This document shows, one piece after another, positions 1 through 8,144 of a stretch of DNA of 64,000 bases. Location of the stretch: positions 1 through 64,000 of the forward strand of contig NZ_BCRG01000015.1 in NCBI RefSeq assembly GCF_001552475.1, given 5' to 3'. The DNA is from Microbacterium oleivorans NBRC 103075. Lineage in GTDB: Bacteria; Actinomycetota; Actinomycetes; Actinomycetales; Microbacteriaceae. The notes under the pieces were generated by a model. The model was not told where the DNA came from, did not search any database, and saw only the letters and a list, made by a program, of their open reading frames with translations. The stretch's first letter is position 1. The number at the start of each line of letters is the position of its first letter. The translations under genes and the position numbers were made by a program.

Positions 1-1419
1 GGCCGCCGCTCGGATCTCGTCGATCGTCGCGTCGGGTTTACCGAGCGCGATGTTGTCGGCGACCGTTCCGCTGAACAGGTAGGCCTCCTGCGTGACCATG
101 ACGATCGCGCGGCGGAGGTCCTTCGGGTGAAGGTGCCGCAGGTCGACTCCGTCGAGGGTGACCGCCCCCTTGGTCGGGTCGTAGAAGCGCGCGACGAGCT
201 TGGCGAGCGTCGATTTGCCGGCACCCGTCGTCCCGACGAGGGCGATCGTCTGCCCCGCGGGGATGTCGAGCCGGAAGTCCGGCAGGATCGTCTTCGACTC
301 GGAGTACCCGAAGGTCACGTCGTCGAAGCTCAGGTGTCCGCGCGCCTCGCGCAGCTCGACCGGATCGGTCGGGTCGGGAACGGTCGGATCCTCTTCGAGC
401 ACGCCCGACACCTTCTCGAGCGCCGCCGTCGCAGACTGGTAGGAGTTCAGGAAGAACGCCACCTCCTGCATCGGCGCGAAGAAGTTGCGGACATACAGGA
501 CGGCCGACAACAGGAAGCCGAGCTCGAGCGCCCCGCTCACGACGCGGAGCCCGCCCCAGAGGACGACTGCGGCGAGCGCGAGGGACGACAGCGCCATCAT
601 CGCGGGCTCGAACGTTCCGAAGAGGCGGATCGAGCGCATGTTGATGTCGCGATAGTCGCTTGCGAGGCCGCCGAACTCGCGGTCGTTCGCGGGCTCCTTG
701 CGGAACGCCTTGACGGCGCGGACGCCGGTCATGGTCTCGACGAACTTGACGATCACCTTCGCGCTGACCACTCGGGACTCGCGGTAGACGACCTGCGAAC
801 GCAGGTAGAACCACCGCATCAGGAAGAAGAGCGGCAGGCCCATGGCCGCGAGGATGAGGCCGGACTGCCAGTCGAGCAGGATGAGCGCGACGAGCGTGAA
901 CCCGCCGTAGAGCAGACCCGACACGAGCTCGTTCAAACCGCCGTCGAGCAGCTCGCGGATCGTGTCGAGGTCGCTCGTCTGTCGCGAGATGATGCGACCC
1001 GACGTGTACGACTCGTGGAACTCGAGGCTCAGCTTCTGCGTGTGCAGGAAGATGCGCTTGCGGAGGTCCAGCATGACCGCCTGCGTCAGACGCGCGACGA
1101 CGACGGCGTACCAGCCGATGAGGGCCGCGCCACCGATGGCGCTCACCAGGAAGACGATGACGACGACGATCGTCGGCATCCAATCGGCTTCCTTCTGGAC
1201 GGCGGGAAGCGCGTTGGCGATGCCCCAACCGACGAGAGCCGGTCCGGCGACGCGGAGGATGGTCGAGATGACCAGCACGATCCCCGCGAGGACGAGCTGC
1301 ATCTTCAGCGGCGTGACGAGCGACCCGAGCAGTCGCAGCGAGCGACGCCGGATCTGCCGGCTCTCCTCGCGGGTGTAATCGGAGCGGTCTTCACCGCTGG
1401 TGCCCGTGACGGTGCTCAC
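1..1419 (-). CDS. ABC exporter half-transporter, catalytic subunit (3' end cut by window edge)
   Basis: Membrane-embedded exporter subunit with an N-terminal transmembrane domain and a C-terminal ATPase domain. The GTG start at 1419 overlaps the stop of the upstream ABC gene in a GTGA arrangement, so the two are translationally coupled and probably form one heterodimer. A Walker A motif ([10 protein letters not shown]) lies at about 207-237. A normal Q-loop glutamine follows in [12 protein letters not shown]. The signature and Walker B motifs lie beyond the left edge, so the completeness of its ATP site cannot be judged. The substrate is unknown; the architecture fits multidrug or lipid exporters of the BmrCD/LmrCD/TM287-288 type. 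Confidence 0.9.
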   Translation of the reverse strand, partial: MSTVTGTSGEDRSDYTREESRQIRRRSLRLLGSLVTPLKMQLVLAGIVLVISTILRVAGPALVGWGIANALPAVQKEADWMPTIVVVIVFLVSAIGGAALIGWYAVVVARLTQAVMLDLRKRIFLHTQKLSLEFHESYTSGRIISRQTSDLDTIRELLDGGLNELVSGLLYGGFTLVALILLDWQSGLILAAMGLPLFFLMRWFYLRSQVVYRESRVVSAKVIVKFVETMTGVRAVKAFRKEPANDREFGGLASDYRDINMRSIRLFGTFEPAMMALSSLALAAVVLWGGLRVVSGALELGFLLSAVLYVRNFFAPMQEVAFFLNSYQSATAALEKVSGVLEEDPTVPDPTDPVELREARGHLSFDDVTFGYSESKTILPDFRLDIPAGQTIALVGTTGAGKSTLAKLVARFYDPTKGAVTLDGVDLRHLHPKDLRRAIVMVTQEAYLFSGTVADNIALGKPDATIDEIRAAA

Positions 1420-3236
1420 AGGGACACCTCCCTCTCGTGCTGACGTTCCTGCTCGTCCTCGAGGCTCGAGATGACGTGCCGGTAGTGCTCACTGGTGCGC
1501 AGGAGCTCGGAGTGCGTGCCGACGGCGGTGATGCGTCCCTCTTCGAGGAGCGCGACGCGGTCGGCGAGCGTGACGGTGGAGGGCCGATGCGCGACGACGA
1601 GCGCCGTCGTCTCGGCCAGGACCACGCGGAGGGCGTCTTCGACGAGCGCCTCGGTGTCGACGTCGAGCGCCGACAGCGGGTCGTCGAGGACGAGCACGGC
1701 GGGGCGTGCGGCGACGGCGCGCGCGAGCGCGAGCCGCTGACGCTGGCCGCCCGAGAGGCTCAGCCCCTCCTCGCCGATGACCGTGTCCACGCCGTGGGGC
1801 AGATCCTCGACGAACGCGGCCTGCGCGACCTGGAGGGCCTCGCGGAGCACGCGCTCACCCTCGGCGCTGTGAGGATCGAGGTCCTCACGACCGAGAAGCA
1901 CGTTCTCCCGCACGGTCTGGGAGAACAGCGTCGCATCCTCGAAGGCCATGCCGACGTGCCGGCGCAGCTCGGTGAGCGGCAGGTCGCGGACGTCGACGCC
2001 GTCGATCAGCACGCGGCCACCGGTGACGTCGTACAGACGGCCGGGAAGCGTCGTCAGCGTCGTCTTGCCCGACCCCGTGAGACCGACCAGGGCCATGGTC
2101 TCGCCGGGACGCAGCGACAGATCGATCCCGTCGAGCAGGTCGCGCTCGGAGGCCGCGGCATCCTGATACCGGAACCGCGCGCCTTCGAAGACCAGCTCGC
2201 CGCGAGGTTCCGCGATGGTGACGGGGTTCTCGGGGTCGACGATCGTGTTCTGCTCGTCGAAGACCTCGAAGATGCGGTCCGTGGCGGTACGCGCGTCGAC
2301 GAGGAAGGAGAACAGGAACCCGATCGACTCGACCGGCCAGCGGAGGATCGTCGCCATCGCGAAGAACGCGATGAGCGCGGCGGTGTCGATCTGGTCCGTC
2401 GAGACGAGGTAGATGCCCGCGCCCAGGCACAGCGCGAACGCGATGTCGGGGAGCAGCACGAGCCAGAACCAGATCCAGCCGACGGCCTTGGCCTTGCTGA
2501 TCTCCGTCTGGCGCAGCGTCTCGGCCTGACGGGTGAACTTGCGAAGGGCATGGCTCCCGCGGCCGAACGCCTTGAGGACGCGGATGCCGTGCACCGATTC
2601 CTCAACGGCGGTCGCCAGATCGCCGGCCTGGTCCTGGCTCTGCCGCGACAGCATCCCGTAGCGGTTCTCGAAGACGAACCCTGCGATCCACAGCGGCGCC
2701 GAGACGACGACGAAGACGGTGCCGAGCAGCCAGTGCCAGCTGAACAGGATCGCCGAGCCGACAACGATCGTGATCATGTTGACGACGAGGAGGACGACGC
2801 CGAAGGCCATCCAGCGCCGGATGAGGCCGATGTCCTGCATCATCCGGCTCAACAGCTGGCCGGACTGCCAGCGATCGTGGAAGGCGACGGGCAGGCGCTG
2901 CAGGCGCGCGTAGAAGTCGGTGCGCAGCTCGTACTCGACCGCCGTGGCGGGCGCGAGGACGAACCAGCGGCGAGCCCACACCATGAGGGCTTCGAGGAGG
3001 CCGAGGAGCAGCACGGCGCCGGCGCCGAGGGCGATGAACCAGGGGTTACCGGAGGCGATCGGGCCGTTCGTGCCGACGATCTGCTCGAGGACGAGCGGGA
3101 TGGACAACCCCAGCAGGCTTGCGACGAGCGCGCTGAGGGCGCCGAGGCCCAAGCGAGGCAGCACGGGCTTCGCGAAGGGGATCAGGCGTGCGAGAGAGCG
3201 GGCGGTGGACAGACGAGGATGCGTCGAGGAGGTCAT
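1416..3236 (-). CDS. ABC exporter half-transporter with degenerate ATP site
   Basis: A 606-aa fused membrane/ATPase exporter subunit. Transmembrane helices fill about residues 30-310 and the nucleotide-binding domain starts near 347. Walker A is LTGSGKTTL (386-394) and the signature is LSGGQ (494-498). The Walker B run ends LVLDDP, placing Asp519 where the catalytic Glu should be, and the Q-loop reads AFEDATLF with Glu433 in place of Gln. His550 of the switch is present. Asp for Glu is the hallmark of the non-hydrolysing site in heterodimeric exporters, and the next gene, overlapping by 4 bp, keeps the Q-loop Gln. The ATG at 3236 follows a leader region with a candidate 23-codon peptide. The substrate is unknown. 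Confidence 0.92.
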   Translation of the reverse strand: MTSSTHPRLSTARSLARLIPFAKPVLPRLGLGALSALVASLLGLSIPLVLEQIVGTNGPIASGNPWFIALGAGAVLLLGLLEALMVWARRWFVLAPATAVEYELRTDFYARLQRLPVAFHDRWQSGQLLSRMMQDIGLIRRWMAFGVVLLVVNMITIVVGSAILFSWHWLLGTVFVVVSAPLWIAGFVFENRYGMLSRQSQDQAGDLATAVEESVHGIRVLKAFGRGSHALRKFTRQAETLRQTEISKAKAVGWIWFWLVLLPDIAFALCLGAGIYLVSTDQIDTAALIAFFAMATILRWPVESIGFLFSFLVDARTATDRIFEVFDEQNTIVDPENPVTIAEPRGELVFEGARFRYQDAAASERDLLDGIDLSLRPGETMALVGLTGSGKTTLTTLPGRLYDVTGGRVLIDGVDVRDLPLTELRRHVGMAFEDATLFSQTVRENVLLGREDLDPHSAEGERVLREALQVAQAAFVEDLPHGVDTVIGEEGLSLSGGQRQRLALARAVAARPAVLVLDDPLSALDVDTEALVEDALRVVLAETTALVVAHRPSTVTLADRVALLEEGRITAVGTHSELLRTSEHYRHVISSLEDEQERQHEREVSL

Positions 3237-3300
3237 GATCCTGCACAGGTGAGGAGCGGATGCCGAGGCGGCGAGGAGCGCAGCGAGGCGCGGACGATCG

Positions 3301-3355
3301 GGGTCGCGACGACCCGTCGAGGGAGAACGAAGAGGAGCGCGGGAACCTTCCGCGC
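3301..3355 (-). terminator. candidate attenuator hairpins ahead of ABC exporter operon
   Basis: Two short stem-loops lie between the 23-codon ORF and the ABC gene. One is GCGCGG/CCGCGC with a 7-nt loop (3337-3355) and the other is GGGTCG/CGACCC with a 3-nt loop (3301-3315). In transcription order the first is followed by a pyrimidine-rich run. Attenuation is inferred only from position. Confidence 0.25.
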
Positions 3356-3373
3356 GAGGTCAGCTCTCTGGCG

Positions 3374-3445
3374 TCATCCCTGACGGACGGGGCGTTCGGC
3401 GACGAGGAAGGCGGCGGACTTCGTGTAGACGATCTCCGTGGACAT
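3374..3445 (-). CDS. 23-aa candidate leader peptide of ABC exporter operon
   Basis: A 23-codon ORF (begins MSTEIVYTKSAAF, ends PVRQG) with an excellent ribosome site, AAGGAGG, six bases before ATG. It ends about 137 nt before the ABC exporter start on the same strand, with two hairpins in between. This resembles the Bacillus subtilis bmrB-bmrCD arrangement, where a leader peptide controls a heterodimeric exporter by attenuation. The sequence itself is not one I recognise. It could instead be a small functional protein. The rest of 3237-3549 holds no other gene. Confidence 0.45.
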   Translation of the reverse strand: MSTEIVYTKSAAFLVAERPVRQG

Positions 3446-3549
3446 GGCTTCCTCCTTGATGGGGCCGGACGAGGCGCCCGCATCGTGCGGGAGCCCTCCA
3501 GGATATCCCTGTGGTTTCGTGGTAAGCAAGCGCTTACTCGAAATCCGTC

Positions 3550-4041
3550 TCAGATCGCGGCCTCGCGCTGCAGCAGACGATGTTTGACGTCCAGCCCCCA
3601 GGCGAAGCCGCCGAGGCCTCCCCCGGTGCGGAGCACCCGATGGCAGGGCACGAACAGTGCGGGCGCGTTCCGGGCGCAGATGGATGCCGCGGCCCGGATG
3701 GCGGTCGGCGACCCGAGGTGGGCTGCGAACTCGCCGTACGTGAGCGGGCGCCCCGCCGGAATGCTCCGGAGTGCCGCCCATCCGGCGAGCTGCATCGCCG
3801 TCCCCTGTTGGAACACCGGCACGTCGTCGATTGCCGCGAGGTCACCGTCGTAGTACGCGGCGACGGCTTCGGCCGACCGAGCGCGACCGGGCCCGACATC
3901 AGAGGGGACGCGGTCGGCGCGGAGTCGGCCGAGGACCACGGCGCCGTCAGCGGTCCACCCCGACGCCAGCACACGGCCGTCGTCTTCGAGGATCGTGAAC
4001 GGCCCGTCGGGGGTCTCGAGGGTCTGCAGGATCGCGGTCAT
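3550..4041 (-). CDS. ogt: methylated-DNA--protein-cysteine S-methyltransferase
   Basis: A 163-aa suicide repair protein that transfers an alkyl group from O6-alkylguanine to its own cysteine. The acceptor motif PCHRV appears as [20 protein letters not shown] in the last third, and the preceding [15 protein letters not shown] helix is typical of the DNA-binding domain. The ATG at 4041 overlaps the stop of the upstream Ada-AlkA gene (ATGA), so both repair proteins come from one transcript. The Ada zinc domain is carried by the neighbour, not by this protein. Length fits the short Ogt class. Confidence 0.93.
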   Translation of the reverse strand: MTAILQTLETPDGPFTILEDDGRVLASGWTADGAVVLGRLRADRVPSDVGPGRARSAEAVAAYYDGDLAAIDDVPVFQQGTAMQLAGWAALRSIPAGRPLTYGEFAAHLGSPTAIRAAASICARNAPALFVPCHRVLRTGGGLGGFAWGLDVKHRLLQREAAI

Positions 4042-5540
4042 CGATCGTCCTTCCGGGGTGAGGATGCGTCGCCGCTTCGCCACGCCTGCGTGACGGGGGC
4101 GGCGTACCAGAGGTGCGCCATCAGGTAGCTGCGCCACGGGGCCGCGCGAGTCGACCAGGAGGTGAGGCCCGCGGCATCCGCGGGGATGCCGGCAGCCGCC
4201 GCTCCCGCACGCGCGGCGACGTCGCCGGGCAGGAGGACGTCGGGATCGCCGAGCACCCGCATACGGACGTAGTCGGCGGTCCACGGCCCGATGCCGGGAA
4301 GCGCCAGCAGTGCAGCGCGCTGCTCGTCGGTGTCGTCGCCGGGAGTGAGCTGGAGTGAGCCGTCCGCGAGCGCGGATGCTGCGTGCACGATCGCGCGGAT
4401 GCGCGCGCCGGGGCCGCGCAGCACCTCTCCCCCGCGTTCGGCGATGACGGTCGGCGTCGGGAACAGGACGGCGGGTCCCGTCGGCGATTCGACCGACTCG
4501 CCGAGGGCGGCCGCCAGCCGCCCCATGACGGTGCGGGCCGACGCGACGCTGATCTGCTGCCCGATCATCGCGCGGATGAGCATCTCGTCCGCGTCCATCG
4601 CGGCGGGCAGCCGCACGCCCGGAACTCGCTCGACGAGGGACCGCAGCTCAGGATGCCGCGACAGGGCGGCGTCGATCGCGGTCGGGTCGGCATCCAGGTC
4701 GAACAGGCGACGCACCCTCGCGATGAGCGGGGCGAGGTCGCGGAGAGAGGCGAGTTCCGCACGGAGACGCAACCGGCCCGCGGCATCCTGCCTCACTTCG
4801 AACCACGCGGGACCGCCGTCGAGCCGGATGGTCCGCGCGAACGACACGGCGTCGCCGGTCTCGACTCCCGGGATCGCGTGCGCCCGCATCCACCCGAAGA
4901 GCCCGACCGCGTCGAACGGCTCCCGGACCGGCAGCACCAGGTCTATGCGACCCGGTGTCGTCGATGTGACGCGTCGCCGCGCACGCAGTTCGGTCGGTGA
5001 GAGCGAGAAGACCTCGGTGAGGGTGTCGTTGAACTGACGGATGCTGCCGAACCCGGCGGCGAATGCGACGTCCGCCATCGACAGGTCGGTGTCGACGAGC
5101 AGCGTGCGTGCCGTGTGTGCGCGATGCGCACGGGCGAGGGCCAGGGGGCCGGCGCCCAGCTCCGTCGTGAGGAGCCGCGTCAGATGGCGATCGGAGTACC
5201 CGAGCCGGGCGGCGAGCCCGGAGACCCCGTCCCGGTCGACGACGCCGTCCGCGATGAGTCGCATCGCCCGCCCGGCGACATCGCCGCGCAGGTTCCACTG
5301 CGGTGAGCCCGGGGTCGCCTCGGGCAGGCAGCGTTTGCACGCCCGGAACCCGGCCTCGTGTGCGGCGGCGCTCGTGGGGAAGAAGCTGACGTTCGATGCT
5401 TTCGGGGTCCGCGCCGGACAGCTGGGACGGCAGTAGATCCCGGTCGTGTGCACCGCCGTGACGAACTGCCCGTCGAAGCGGGCGTCGCGCGCATCGATCG
5501 CGCGATACCGCTCGTCGAAGGTCATCGCTGCGATCGTCAT
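4038..5540 (-). CDS. Ada-type regulator fused to AlkA 3-methyladenine DNA glycosylase
   Basis: A 500-aa fusion. Residues about 1-75 form the Ada methyl-phosphotriester/zinc domain with four cysteines (GIYCRPSC and FRACKRC). An AraC-type helix-turn-helix follows at about 80-180. The AlkA_N plus HhH-GPD glycosylase half is at about 190-480, with [15 protein letters not shown] and the catalytic Asp in VLLPGDVA. It senses alkylation, probably activates its own operon, and excises 3-alkyl bases. The ATG at 5540 is preferred because conservation begins there and CAGGCT, a near -10 box, ends six bases before it. An upstream in-frame start at 5609 would only add unconserved residues. It overlaps the Ogt gene by 4 bp. 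Confidence 0.9.
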   Translation of the reverse strand: MTIAAMTFDERYRAIDARDARFDGQFVTAVHTTGIYCRPSCPARTPKASNVSFFPTSAAAHEAGFRACKRCLPEATPGSPQWNLRGDVAGRAMRLIADGVVDRDGVSGLAARLGYSDRHLTRLLTTELGAGPLALARAHRAHTARTLLVDTDLSMADVAFAAGFGSIRQFNDTLTEVFSLSPTELRARRRVTSTTPGRIDLVLPVREPFDAVGLFGWMRAHAIPGVETGDAVSFARTIRLDGGPAWFEVRQDAAGRLRLRAELASLRDLAPLIARVRRLFDLDADPTAIDAALSRHPELRSLVERVPGVRLPAAMDADEMLIRAMIGQQISVASARTVMGRLAAALGESVESPTGPAVLFPTPTVIAERGGEVLRGPGARIRAIVHAASALADGSLQLTPGDDTDEQRAALLALPGIGPWTADYVRMRVLGDPDVLLPGDVAARAGAAAAGIPADAAGLTSWSTRAAPWRSYLMAHLWYAAPVTQAWRSGDASSPRKDDR

Positions 5541-5609
5541 GACCTCAGCCTGACACGTCCATCCGACACCGACTCGCGGGAATCGGACACGACGGCGGGA
5601 CGCCGCCAC

Positions 5610-7289
5610 TCACCCCGCGGGCGTCCACCCCGAGACCCCGGAGAGCACCGGAGCGTCGTCGCCGTCGCGCACCGTGACTCCGGTCACGCGGGGAGCGGAG
5701 ATGGTCAGACGCGGAACCGCAGCCAGTGGTCGGGCAACCGCGGCCGACACGATCGTCGACTCGATCTTCGCCAGCAGATCGCGCGCCGCGTAGACGTCCA
5801 CCGTCTGCTGAAGTGTGGCGATCAGCTCGTCGCGCGCCGGGTCGGCCTGACCGAGAAGACTCGAAGACCCTTTGCTGCCCCACTGGCTCGCGATCTGCCC
5901 GGGAGTCTGGGGAACGCGGACCCGACGGATGACGGCATCCCACCCCGACCCCTTCTGGGCAGCGTCCAGGTCATCTGTCGCGCAGTCGACCGCGTTCCAG
6001 CCGGCCTCGGCGACTCCGGCCTTGAGGGCCGTGAAGGCCCCCTTCGCGAACTCGCTCTTGCGGTCGTAGAGCACGCACACCCGGGCCCCGCCGCGGACAC
6101 CCGCAGCGGCGCGGTCGACGCTGGCGTCGTCGGCGGGGGTGCCGATCGTCTTCGCGAAGCCGGAGTCCTCGGTGACGACCTCGAACGCCCGCGAACCCGG
6201 GGCGGTGACCATCGACGTCGTCTTCGGGTAGGACTGCGACCACTCGCCCGCCCCGGCCGCCACCATGTCGTCCGCGGGGATCGCGCGCAAGAAGGCCGCG
6301 CGGGCGTTGCGCTGGGTGAACACCGCGTCGGTGCTGAGGAGCACGGTCCACATGGTGCCGTCGTTCGTGGTCTGCACCGCGAAGTCGCGCCGCTCGCGTT
6401 CCTTCACCGGCGTGCGATCAGCGGGGGTCGGCGTGAACGAGAGGATGTCGAGGGACTTCCCGACGGCCACGAGAGGGTCGTCCCCGCGAGGAACGAGCGT
6501 GACGTCGGCGATCTGCGGCACAGCCGCGCCGCGGTATTGAGGGTTCGGCGTCAGAGTGACACTCGCGCCCTCGTCGGCCACCTTCGAGACGACGTACGGC
6601 CCGCTCGAGAGCGCCACACTCGGCGAGAGTTCGCCGTCGGTGAGAGCGAAGTCGCTGTTCCACACGTCCGAGACGGCGGCGAGAGCTGTCGTGTCCCGGT
6701 CGAGCACCGCTCGGATGACGGCCTGCTTCGCCTCCATCGGGTCATCGAGATCGAAGGCGCGCATCCCGACGGTGTGCGCCGGTACGTCAGCCCCGATCGC
6801 GGTCTGCCACGAGATGGTGGGCGCGGGAAAAGTGACATCGATGGCGCGAGCGAACTCGTCGACCTTCGGCCGTTCGGCCTTCAGCGCCGCATCGGTGGGG
6901 CCGTCCTTCGCAAGGAGACCGACGGATGCCGCCCACCCCAGCACGAGGTCGGCGGCGTCGAGTGGGATGCCGTCGGACCAGAGCGGCTCCTTCAGGTCGT
7001 AACGAACGGTGAAGGCGTCTTCCTTCACGATCTTCGCTGTGCCGAACGACTCGTCCGGGACGACCTCGCCGACGACGATGTGACCGAAGGCCGAGCGCGT
7101 AGCCGCAGCGATGTCACGGTTGGCCGCCGTGGGGTCGGTCGCGGCGTTGAACGAGGTGAGTTGGCCTTCCCACCCGACGGTGACGCTGCTGTCGGCGATG
7201 ACCGACGGCGGCAACGCGGGCGCGCACGCGGTCAGGGCGAGGGCGGCAGCCGCGAGAAGGGCGACCGCTCCGCGGCGGGGAGCACGCAT
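5610..7289 (-). CDS. family 5 solute-binding lipoprotein (peptide/nickel ABC type)
   Basis: A 559-aa secreted lipoprotein. It opens with MRAPRRGAVALLAAAALALT and the lipobox LTAC, so Cys is lipidated after signal peptidase II cleavage. The body reads as a SBP_bac_5 protein: an early VGWEGQLTSFNAATDPTA segment, then FTVRYDLKEPLWSDGIPLDAADLVLGW, which matches the usual K-DA-WSDG-P-tA-Dv block. No permease or ATPase gene is adjacent, so it is an orphan binding protein or uses a transporter elsewhere. It starts 7 nt after the stop of the small gene upstream and is probably co-transcribed with it. The ligand cannot be inferred. Confidence 0.83.
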   Translation of the reverse strand: MRAPRRGAVALLAAAALALTACAPALPPSVIADSSVTVGWEGQLTSFNAATDPTAANRDIAAATRSAFGHIVVGEVVPDESFGTAKIVKEDAFTVRYDLKEPLWSDGIPLDAADLVLGWAASVGLLAKDGPTDAALKAERPKVDEFARAIDVTFPAPTISWQTAIGADVPAHTVGMRAFDLDDPMEAKQAVIRAVLDRDTTALAAVSDVWNSDFALTDGELSPSVALSSGPYVVSKVADEGASVTLTPNPQYRGAAVPQIADVTLVPRGDDPLVAVGKSLDILSFTPTPADRTPVKERERRDFAVQTTNDGTMWTVLLSTDAVFTQRNARAAFLRAIPADDMVAAGAGEWSQSYPKTTSMVTAPGSRAFEVVTEDSGFAKTIGTPADDASVDRAAAGVRGGARVCVLYDRKSEFAKGAFTALKAGVAEAGWNAVDCATDDLDAAQKGSGWDAVIRRVRVPQTPGQIASQWGSKGSSSLLGQADPARDELIATLQQTVDVYAARDLLAKIESTIVSAAVARPLAAVPRLTISAPRVTGVTVRDGDDAPVLSGVSGWTPAG

Positions 7290-7296
7290 GCGCTGG

Positions 7297-7521
7297 TCAG
7301 GCGCGATCGATGTCGTCGTCGAGCTCGGCCGCCATCTGACGGTACGGCTCACTCTCTTCGCTCTCGAGCCAGCTCTTCGCGTACTCGATGAGCACGGCGG
7401 GTGAATCCTCTGCCTCGGCCGCGGTGGCGAACGGGCCCAGGCAGTCCTCGGAGGGGCGCTGGTCATCGCGCACCACGGACTGGGTGGAAAGGTTGTACCA
7501 GTAGGTCTGCGAGGTGGTCAT
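7297..7521 (-). CDS. small conserved actinobacterial protein (YWYNL type)
   Basis: A 74-aa acidic protein starting MTTSQTYWYNLSTQ and continuing through LGPFATAAEAEDSP. The YWYNLxT and GPfxTxxEAe elements recall a family of tiny actinobacterial proteins sometimes labelled SPOR-like; I know no established function. It has no signal peptide or membrane segment. It is the promoter-proximal gene of a two-gene unit with the solute-binding lipoprotein. Confidence 0.75.
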   Translation of the reverse strand: MTTSQTYWYNLSTQSVVRDDQRPSEDCLGPFATAAEAEDSPAVLIEYAKSWLESEESEPYRQMAAELDDDIDRA

Positions 7522-7541
7522 CGGCGCGACACTCCGTTCGT

Positions 7542-7564
7542 CATCCTGATCATAATCATCCTGA
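7542..7564 (-). promoter_or_regulatory. promoter with paired CATCCTGA repeats
   Basis: On the minus strand TATGAT (7554-7549) is a good -10 box 27 nt before the ATG at 7521. Two identical octamers CATCCTGA (plus strand 7542-7549 and 7557-7564) flank it with starts 15 bp apart. They could be a regulator site. Confidence 0.35.
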
Positions 7565-7573
7565 ACACAGGCA

Positions 7574-7614
7574 ACGGGCCGCGGTGCAGATCATGAGATC
7601 GCACCGCGGCCCGT
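7574..7614. terminator. bidirectional hairpin terminator
   Basis: A perfect 14-bp inverted repeat, ACGGGCCGCGGTGC and its complement, with a 13-nt loop. It sits just downstream of the WXG100 gene (stop at 7630) and upstream of the next promoter. No U-tract is visible, as is common at this GC content. Confidence 0.65.
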
Positions 7615-7629
7615 GAGCTTGTCGAGGGA

Positions 7630-7920
7630 TCAACCGCCGGCGAGCTCCGCGTCCGTGTCGCGGATACGGTCCGCCATGCGGTCGAGCGCCTGAGCCATGT
7701 CGTTGACGGCCTCAGCCGCGTCGTCGAGCGACGTGGTCAGCTCCGAGTAGGCGGTCGAGTAAGCCTCGGACGCGTTCTCGGTCTTGAAGCCGTCCTGCAC
7801 CAGGTCATCGATGATGCCCTGGAGTTCCTTCAGCGTGTCGGTGACGGTCTGACGACCGTCGCGCAGGCGCTGCGCCGCGCTCTCCATCTCGCTGTATGTT
7901 GCACCAAAATCGTGAGCCAT
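7630..7920 (-). CDS. WXG100-like (ESAT-6 family) protein
   Basis: A 96-aa all-helical protein of WXG100 length starting MAHDFGATYSEMESAAQRL. The central turn that normally reads WxG is replaced by DGFKTENASEAY, so it is a non-canonical member. The two flanking amphipathic helices are intact. No canonical YxxxD/E tail is seen at the C-terminus (ends TDAELAGG). GGGAGG lies eight bases before the ATG at 7920, which rules out the longer frame to 8007. It is the last gene of the type VII secretion-like locus and has its own promoter, which shares a 16-nt element with the promoter of the first gene. It is probably a secreted substrate or co-factor of the ATPase encoded upstream. Confidence 0.85.
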   Translation of the reverse strand: MAHDFGATYSEMESAAQRLRDGRQTVTDTLKELQGIIDDLVQDGFKTENASEAYSTAYSELTTSLDDAAEAVNDMAQALDRMADRIRDTDAELAGG

Positions 7921-7981
7921 GAACCCGCCTCCCAGCGTTTCGTCGTGGTGCGGGGCCCTTATCCATCCCCCCGCGTCACCG

Positions 7982-8025
7982 ATGCTAGCGAACGAATTCG
8001 GCGTCACATATGGGGAGAACTACCC
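7982..8025 (-). promoter_or_regulatory. WXG100 gene promoter with shared 16-nt element
   Basis: Minus-strand TAGCAT (7987-7982) is the predicted -10. Twenty-two bases upstream is GGGTAGTTCTCCCCAT (8025-8010), identical to the element at 19333-19348 ahead of the first gene of this locus, where the gap is 23 bases. The element would overlap or abut the -35 region, fitting an activator site. Confidence 0.6.
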
Positions 8026-8041
8026 ACCTGCGAGGCCCTAT

Positions 8042-8060
8042 ATTTCGCCCAGCACGAAAT
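8042..8060 (-). terminator. AT-rich hairpin after the FtsK/EccC gene
   Basis: An inverted repeat ATTTCG/CGAAAT with a 7-nt loop lies between the ATPase stop (8145) and the WXG100 promoter element (8010-8025). It could end the upstream transcript or be part of the control region. The remainder of 8061-8144 shows nothing recognisable. Confidence 0.3.
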
Positions 8061-8144
8061 GCGGTGCGGATCAGTGACCGCTGGGTCCCTGCAGGTCCAC
8101 CATCGCCCGAATGGCCGACAGCGTCGGACGCTTCTGGAGGAAGG

